A stretch of DNA of 16,587 bases from DATIKM01 sp035477595 (lineage in GTDB: Bacteria; Armatimonadota; Chthonomonadetes; Chthonomonadales; CAJBBX01): positions 1 through 16,587 of the forward strand of contig DATIKM010000167.1 in assembly GCA_035477595.1 (NCBI GenBank), given 5' to 3'. Below, in pieces: positions 15,509 to 16,587 of the stretch; the first letter of the stretch is position 1; the number at the start of each line of letters is the position of its first letter. Below the pieces are notes generated by a model that ran no database searches, was not told where the DNA came from, and was given only the letters and a program-made list of their open reading frames with translations. Made by a program: the position numbers and the translations under genes.

Positions 15509-15699
15509 GAGCGTCTCCTTTCACGGCGGTTGAGCACCGCGCGTTGTCTTCGCCCTGTCAGGCGCCGCAGGACAGCCGCTTTTGCATGCCGGTTGAGAAC
15601 ACCTTACCTGGGTATGCTGTTGGAGTGTGTCCCAGAGAAAGTTGACACCGCTTTCCGGTGACCCTCCTGTTGAATAGTGATCCTACACCGCCCGTTGTG
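15509..15699. other. Spacer between the CsgG-like gene and the IS remnant
   Basis: These 191 bases must hold the promoter for the minus-strand CsgG-like gene, but I see no convincing -35/-10 pair. The right part (15623-15699) is the likely outer end of the IS256-type element. Base composition is visibly less GC-rich than in the rest of the window. Confidence 0.5.
15623..15650. repeat. Candidate terminal inverted repeat of the IS256-type element
   Basis: The stretch begins GAGTGTGTCCCAG and ends GTTGACACCG, about 50 bases past the transposase stop. IS256-family ends often show GTGTC/TTGACAC elements of this kind. The partner repeat at the other end is missing because the element is truncated, so the assignment rests on position and resemblance. 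Confidence 0.4.
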
Positions 15700-16305
15700 T
15701 CAAGCGGTCGTCCACCGGAATCTCGGTGAAGTCGTCGATGGTGTCTGGACGGCTTCCAGGCGCAATTCCTGGGTTTCCTGGAGCTTGGCTTTCAGCATCC
15801 AGAGATGCTCATACCCCATGATCCGCCGGAAGTGCTTCTCCGTCTCCAGATGCCCGGCGGCAGACCAGCGCAACACCATCTGCCCGTTCCGCCACCGTGT
15901 TACCCGTGCTGTCCGCATCCGCATCCCGGCGTTCGGACTCTCAAGGAGATCCGTCGTGCCCAGGCGCCACCGCTATTTCGCCGGCAGGTCCAGGCAATTG
16001 ATCGCAAACGTCTCGTCCAGCCCCTCACGCAAGGTGGCCGCTGCCGAGGGATACTGCCTCTCCAGCCAGTCCGCCTGCGCTTCCAGACGGGCAAGGCCTT
16101 CCTTGGCTGAGAGGCGACGGGCCGCCTTCATCGCACACTGGACTTCGGCCTTGAGCTCATGCGGCAGATAGCCGATCACGGTCTCCACTTTGTGCTGGCG
16201 GCAGCGCTGCACCAGGCTGTCCGTCCCAAACACCGCCGTGATGGCCGACCGCAGGGCTACCGACCCATCAATGATGAAGAGATATGGCCGTTCCGGCGTG
16301 ACGCC
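15700..16305 (-). pseudogene. IS256-family (mutator-type) transposase, C-terminal half with in-frame stop
   Basis: Read on the minus strand, one frame gives TPERPYLFIIDGSVALRSAI, QRCRQHKVETVIGYLP, AATLREGLDETFAINCLDLP, an amber TAG at 15973-15975, then LGTTDLLESPNAGMRMRTAR and ETEKHFRRIMGYEHLWMLKA. These are successive conserved blocks of IS256-type transposases: the second catalytic Asp in FIIDGS, the C/H motif QRCRQHK, the catalytic Glu in LREGLDET, and the C-terminal TTN-ES-N region. Both sides of the amber codon are in the same frame, so it is a simple nonsense mutation. Normal length is about 400 residues; only about 200 remain. The N-terminal half and first catalytic Asp are lost where repeat copy 2 starts at about 16302. 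The element cannot transpose on its own. Confidence 0.85.
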
Positions 16306-16587
16306 GCGCGCCGCGTCACGAGGTCCTGGTTCACCGGCTCGGCGGCGACCTCGATCACCGTGCCGGGCGGGGCCGCGGTCTCCACCAGCCGCGCACGCGC
16401 ATGGGTGGCGCCGCCGGCATCACGACGCCGGGGCGAGCGCCGCGACGATCACAGGCGTCATCGCCCTCATCATTCCCGCCCCGCGCGCATGGGCGCCGCT
16501 GCGGTCGTGGCTCTGGCGGGCGACCTGAACGAATCCCCGCCCCACGCGCATGGGCGCCGCCGCCGGTCATCAGTAGCGCTTAGGGCC
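16302..16587. repeat. 225-base direct repeat, copy 2, with 61-base insertion (reaches window edge)
   Basis: This copy matches 13056-13280 in the same orientation, starting exactly where the transposase fragment ends. Compared with copy 1 it has about 61 extra bases (roughly 16500-16560). They are flanked by a 25-base direct repeat (16475-16499 and 16536-16560, one mismatch) ending ATGGGCGCCGC, as expected of a slip or tandem-duplication event. The match continues to the last base of the window, so the true right end is not visible. Confidence 0.9.
16570..16587 (-). CDS. Extreme C-terminus of a second HzsA-like gene (off the right edge)
   Basis: The final bases read on the minus strand as Gly-Pro-Lys-Arg-Tyr-stop, identical to the end of the truncated HzsA-like fragment at 13263. 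Since the surrounding DNA is a near-identical repeat, this is probably the 3' end of another copy of that gene, transcribed toward the window. Only five codons are present, so whether it is intact cannot be judged. Confidence 0.45.
   Translation of the reverse strand, partial: GPKRY

Noticed and set aside
13056..16587. CRISPR array or integron-like repeat series
   Set aside because: Only two long copies exist, 3 kb apart, with unrelated DNA between them. There are no short regularly spaced repeats and no cas or integrase genes.

Overview
The window is very GC-rich bacterial DNA, with GC-dominated third codon positions, few A/T-rich spacers, and GTG and TTG starts in use. The gene set points to an environmental, probably uncultured bacterium of the Armatimonadota or a similar phylum. 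It includes a secreted amidase with an AMIN domain, a GerMN-domain protein, a Tat-type Gfo/Idh/MocA oxidoreductase, a DUF6785/DUF6784-type multi-span membrane protein next to a GH38 glycosidase, and a fragment resembling the C-terminus of hydrazine-synthase-alpha (HzsA)-like proteins. The phylum is inferred from gene content; no rRNA or other phylogenetic marker is present.

Left part (1-7446). The 5' part of a PAS-domain signalling gene lies on the minus strand and runs off the left edge. After about 460 non-coding bases comes an esterase D-type hydrolase (+). A compact cell-wall operon follows (+): secreted N-acetylmuramoyl-L-alanine amidase, GerMN-domain membrane protein, and a glutamate racemase-like gene whose start codon overlaps the preceding stop. 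A plausible sigma70-type promoter sits just ahead of it. Next, after a 200-base spacer with palindromic GTGTC/GACAC sites, are a Tat-exported Gfo/Idh/MocA oxidoreductase and, 7 bases later, a multi-span membrane protein of unknown function. A perfect 16-bp hairpin separates this block from the convergent genes that follow.

Middle part (7564-12942, minus strand). Transcription runs from a DUF6785/DUF6784-like polytopic membrane protein to a GH38 alpha-mannosidase-family enzyme and then to a small exported protein. The first two look like a glycan or sugar-conjugate handling pair, though the substrate cannot be read from sequence.

Right part (13056-16587) is rearranged. A 225-base block occurs twice (13056-13280 and 16302-16587) as a direct repeat with about 98% identity by eye; the second copy carries a 61-base internal insertion and runs to the window edge. 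The first copy leads into a 5'-truncated C-terminal piece of an HzsA-like cytochrome-type gene. That piece abuts a roughly 90-base near-copy of part of the membrane-protein gene at 6472-7446, followed by an eroded RING/zinc-finger-like tail. An intact exported CsgG-like protein with two C-terminal zinc ribbons comes next. It is followed by the C-terminal half of an IS256-family transposase that has an in-frame amber codon and is cut off exactly where the second repeat copy begins. The last bases encode the same five C-terminal residues as the truncated HzsA-like gene, so a second and possibly intact copy probably lies just outside the window.

I found no CRISPR array, tRNA, rRNA, prophage or recognisable defence system. 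The most unusual items are the duplicated and fragmented 3' region, the exported protein with zinc ribbons, and the altered active-site motif of the racemase.
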